Source: Deltaproteobacteria bacterium | GTDB lineage: Bacteria; Desulfobacterota; Desulfobacteria; Desulfobacterales; JAUVVS01 | DNA: 5,560 bases | Direction: 5' to 3' | Assembly: GCA_030604545.1 (NCBI GenBank) | Contig: JAUVVS010000166.1 | Coordinates: forward strand, 1-5,560 | Part shown: piece after piece, positions 4,642-5,560 of the stretch | Numbering within the stretch: the first letter of the stretch is position 1 | Layout of the letters: each line of letters opens with the position of its first letter | The notes under the pieces: generated by a model | The model's database searches: none | Told to the model about the DNA's origin: nothing | What the model saw: only the letters and a program-made list of their open reading frames with translations | Program-made: the position numbers and the translations under genes

Positions 4642-5560
4642 ATGGCAAAGCAATTATTTGAATGGGATTATTCAACGTACCCTGGAGCAAAAAAATACCC
4701 CCACTTATTCAAGCCGATTCAGATAGGGAACCTTATTGTTCCAAACCGAATAAAGTATGCCGCAACTGAAGAGAATCTAAACGGCCTTGATGGTTTTATT
4801 ACAGATTCCGGTGTCGCATATATGCGTGAAAGGGCAAAAGGGGTGGTGGGAGGCCTATGCTTTATGCAGGGCGTATACATGGATGAGAAGCATCAGGGGC
4901 AGGGATATGTCGGGCAGGCTGCTGCCTTTGATGATAAGTATATCCCGGGTTTAAAACGGATCTGTGACGCAATCCATGAACAAAAAGCCCTTGCCGGATT
5001 CCAATTAATGGATTGTGGTCGAGTCGGTGCTGTGGAAGTTGAACATGGTCATGGACCATCTGCTGTTCCCCAGCGTCTGAGAATTTTTAAGCCAATGCTC
5101 GAAATGACAAATGCAGAAGTCAAAGAGATGATTCAGCAGCACATTGATACTGCGGAAAGGGGCATTAAAGCAGGATTTGACCTAATAGAGATTTCAGGAA
5201 TTGTGGGATATCTGATTTCGAATTTCGTATCAAGCTATACCAACCGACGAACAGATGAATATGGCGGGGATATCAGGGGAAGGATGCAGGCCGTGGTGGA
5301 AATCATCCAGGGTATTAAGGAAGTATGCGGAACTGATATCCCTCTTGGTATTCGATTATGCGCCGAAGAGTTGTTAGATGATGTCCGGGGAAACACACCA
5401 GAAGAGTCCATGCAAAGCTATGAGATAGCCGAAGAAGCCGGCGTTGATTACATCAGCGTTACACTTGGATGGCAAGAATCAATCTTTCCGGTGATCAGTC
5501 GTGACATACCCATGGGCAACTGGATACATCTGGCTAAACGGGCAAAAGAGCATGTAAAAA
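4642..5560 (+). CDS. NADH:flavin oxidoreductase, old-yellow-enzyme / 2,4-dienoyl-CoA reductase-like, N-terminal part (runs off right edge)
   Basis: 306 codons are present, covering most of an FMN-binding TIM barrel. The opening YPHLFKPIQIGNLIVPNRIK (19-38) is the typical OYE start. GFDLIEISGIVGYLISNF (178-195), then TNRRTDEYGGDIRGRM (200-215) and VTLGWQESIFPVI (273-285) align, from memory, with E. coli FadH segments GVEVMGSEGYLINEF, TNQRSDQWGGDYRNRM and TGIGWHEARIPTI. Tyr190 matches the FadH active-site tyrosine, but the partner His (in GWHE) is Gln278 here. The usual QLxHxGR segment reads QLMDCGR (121-127). FadH-type proteins are about 670 residues and carry a 4Fe-4S cluster plus an FAD/NADPH domain after the barrel; whether these follow lies beyond the window. 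The family reduces activated C=C bonds (enoyl-CoA, enoates, bile acids); the substrate here is unknown. The gene is divergent from the polysaccharide operon and probably unrelated in function. Confidence 0.88.
   Translation, partial: MAKQLFEWDYSTYPGAKKYPHLFKPIQIGNLIVPNRIKYAATEENLNGLDGFITDSGVAYMRERAKGVVGGLCFMQGVYMDEKHQGQGYVGQAAAFDDKYIPGLKRICDAIHEQKALAGFQLMDCGRVGAVEVEHGHGPSAVPQRLRIFKPMLEMTNAEVKEMIQQHIDTAERGIKAGFDLIEISGIVGYLISNFVSSYTNRRTDEYGGDIRGRMQAVVEIIQGIKEVCGTDIPLGIRLCAEELLDDVRGNTPEESMQSYEIAEEAGVDYISVTLGWQESIFPVISRDIPMGNWIHLAKRAKEHVK

Noticed and set aside
4862..5059. Minus-strand open frame of 65 codons opposite the flavoenzyme gene
   Set aside because: It is antisense to the OYE barrel, is rich in His/Gln/Pro as expected for a shadow frame, and has no support.
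1..5560. CRISPR array, tRNA/rRNA, transposase or defence genes
   Set aside because: No regularly spaced repeats of CRISPR length, no cloverleaf or rRNA-like sequence, and no transposase or nuclease motifs were seen.

Overview
The window looks like the edge of a surface-polysaccharide (O-antigen or capsule type) gene cluster from a Gram-negative bacterium, with an unrelated flavoenzyme gene pointing away from it. Moderate GC content, AT-rich gaps filled with short periodic repeats, an anaerobe-type NADH:flavin oxidoreductase and a bifunctional Wbp enzyme would fit a sulfate-reducing or related Desulfobacterota (former Deltaproteobacteria). That is an impression from gene content only; no marker gene is present to prove it.

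Positions 1-4337 hold four genes, all on the minus strand, so transcription runs from 4337 towards 1. They are: a winged-helix regulator with a degenerate nucleotidyltransferase-like domain (3789-4337); a fusion of a WbpB-type sugar 3-dehydrogenase and a WbpD-type N-acetyltransferase (2092-3699); a WbpI/WecB-type UDP-sugar 2-epimerase (827-1999); and the first 274 codons of a Wzx-type polysaccharide flippase that runs off the left edge (1-823). The gaps are 89, 92 and 3 bases with no convincing intrinsic terminator, so the four genes are plausibly one operon. A sigma70-like promoter lies ahead of the regulator gene, with a perfect 9+9 bp inverted repeat over its -10 box, which suggests autoregulation.

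The enzymes fit the known route to UDP-2,3-diacetamido-2,3-dideoxy-D-mannuronic acid: 6-dehydrogenation of UDP-GlcNAc (WbpA), 3-oxidation (WbpB), transamination (WbpE), N-acetylation (WbpD), then 2-epimerisation (WbpI). Steps 2, 4 and 5 are here. WbpA and WbpE are not in the window and would be expected beyond position 1 or elsewhere. The flippase would export the lipid-linked repeat unit containing the sugar.

Positions 4338-4641 form a divergent intergenic region of 304 bases without genes. It carries the regulator promoter and operator, a GC-rich hairpin followed by T-rich sequence, a 14-bp palindrome and three 11-bp tandem repeats ahead of the right-hand gene. From 4642 to the right edge on the plus strand is the N-terminal flavin domain of an old-yellow-enzyme / 2,4-dienoyl-CoA reductase-like protein, probably unrelated to the polysaccharide cluster.

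Nothing here is a clearly new biological system. The features most worth a second look are the WbpB-WbpD fusion with a linker that appears to come from a DNA micro-repeat, the HTH-pseudo-nucleotidyltransferase regulator with its operator, and the His-to-Gln change at an active-site position of the flavoenzyme.
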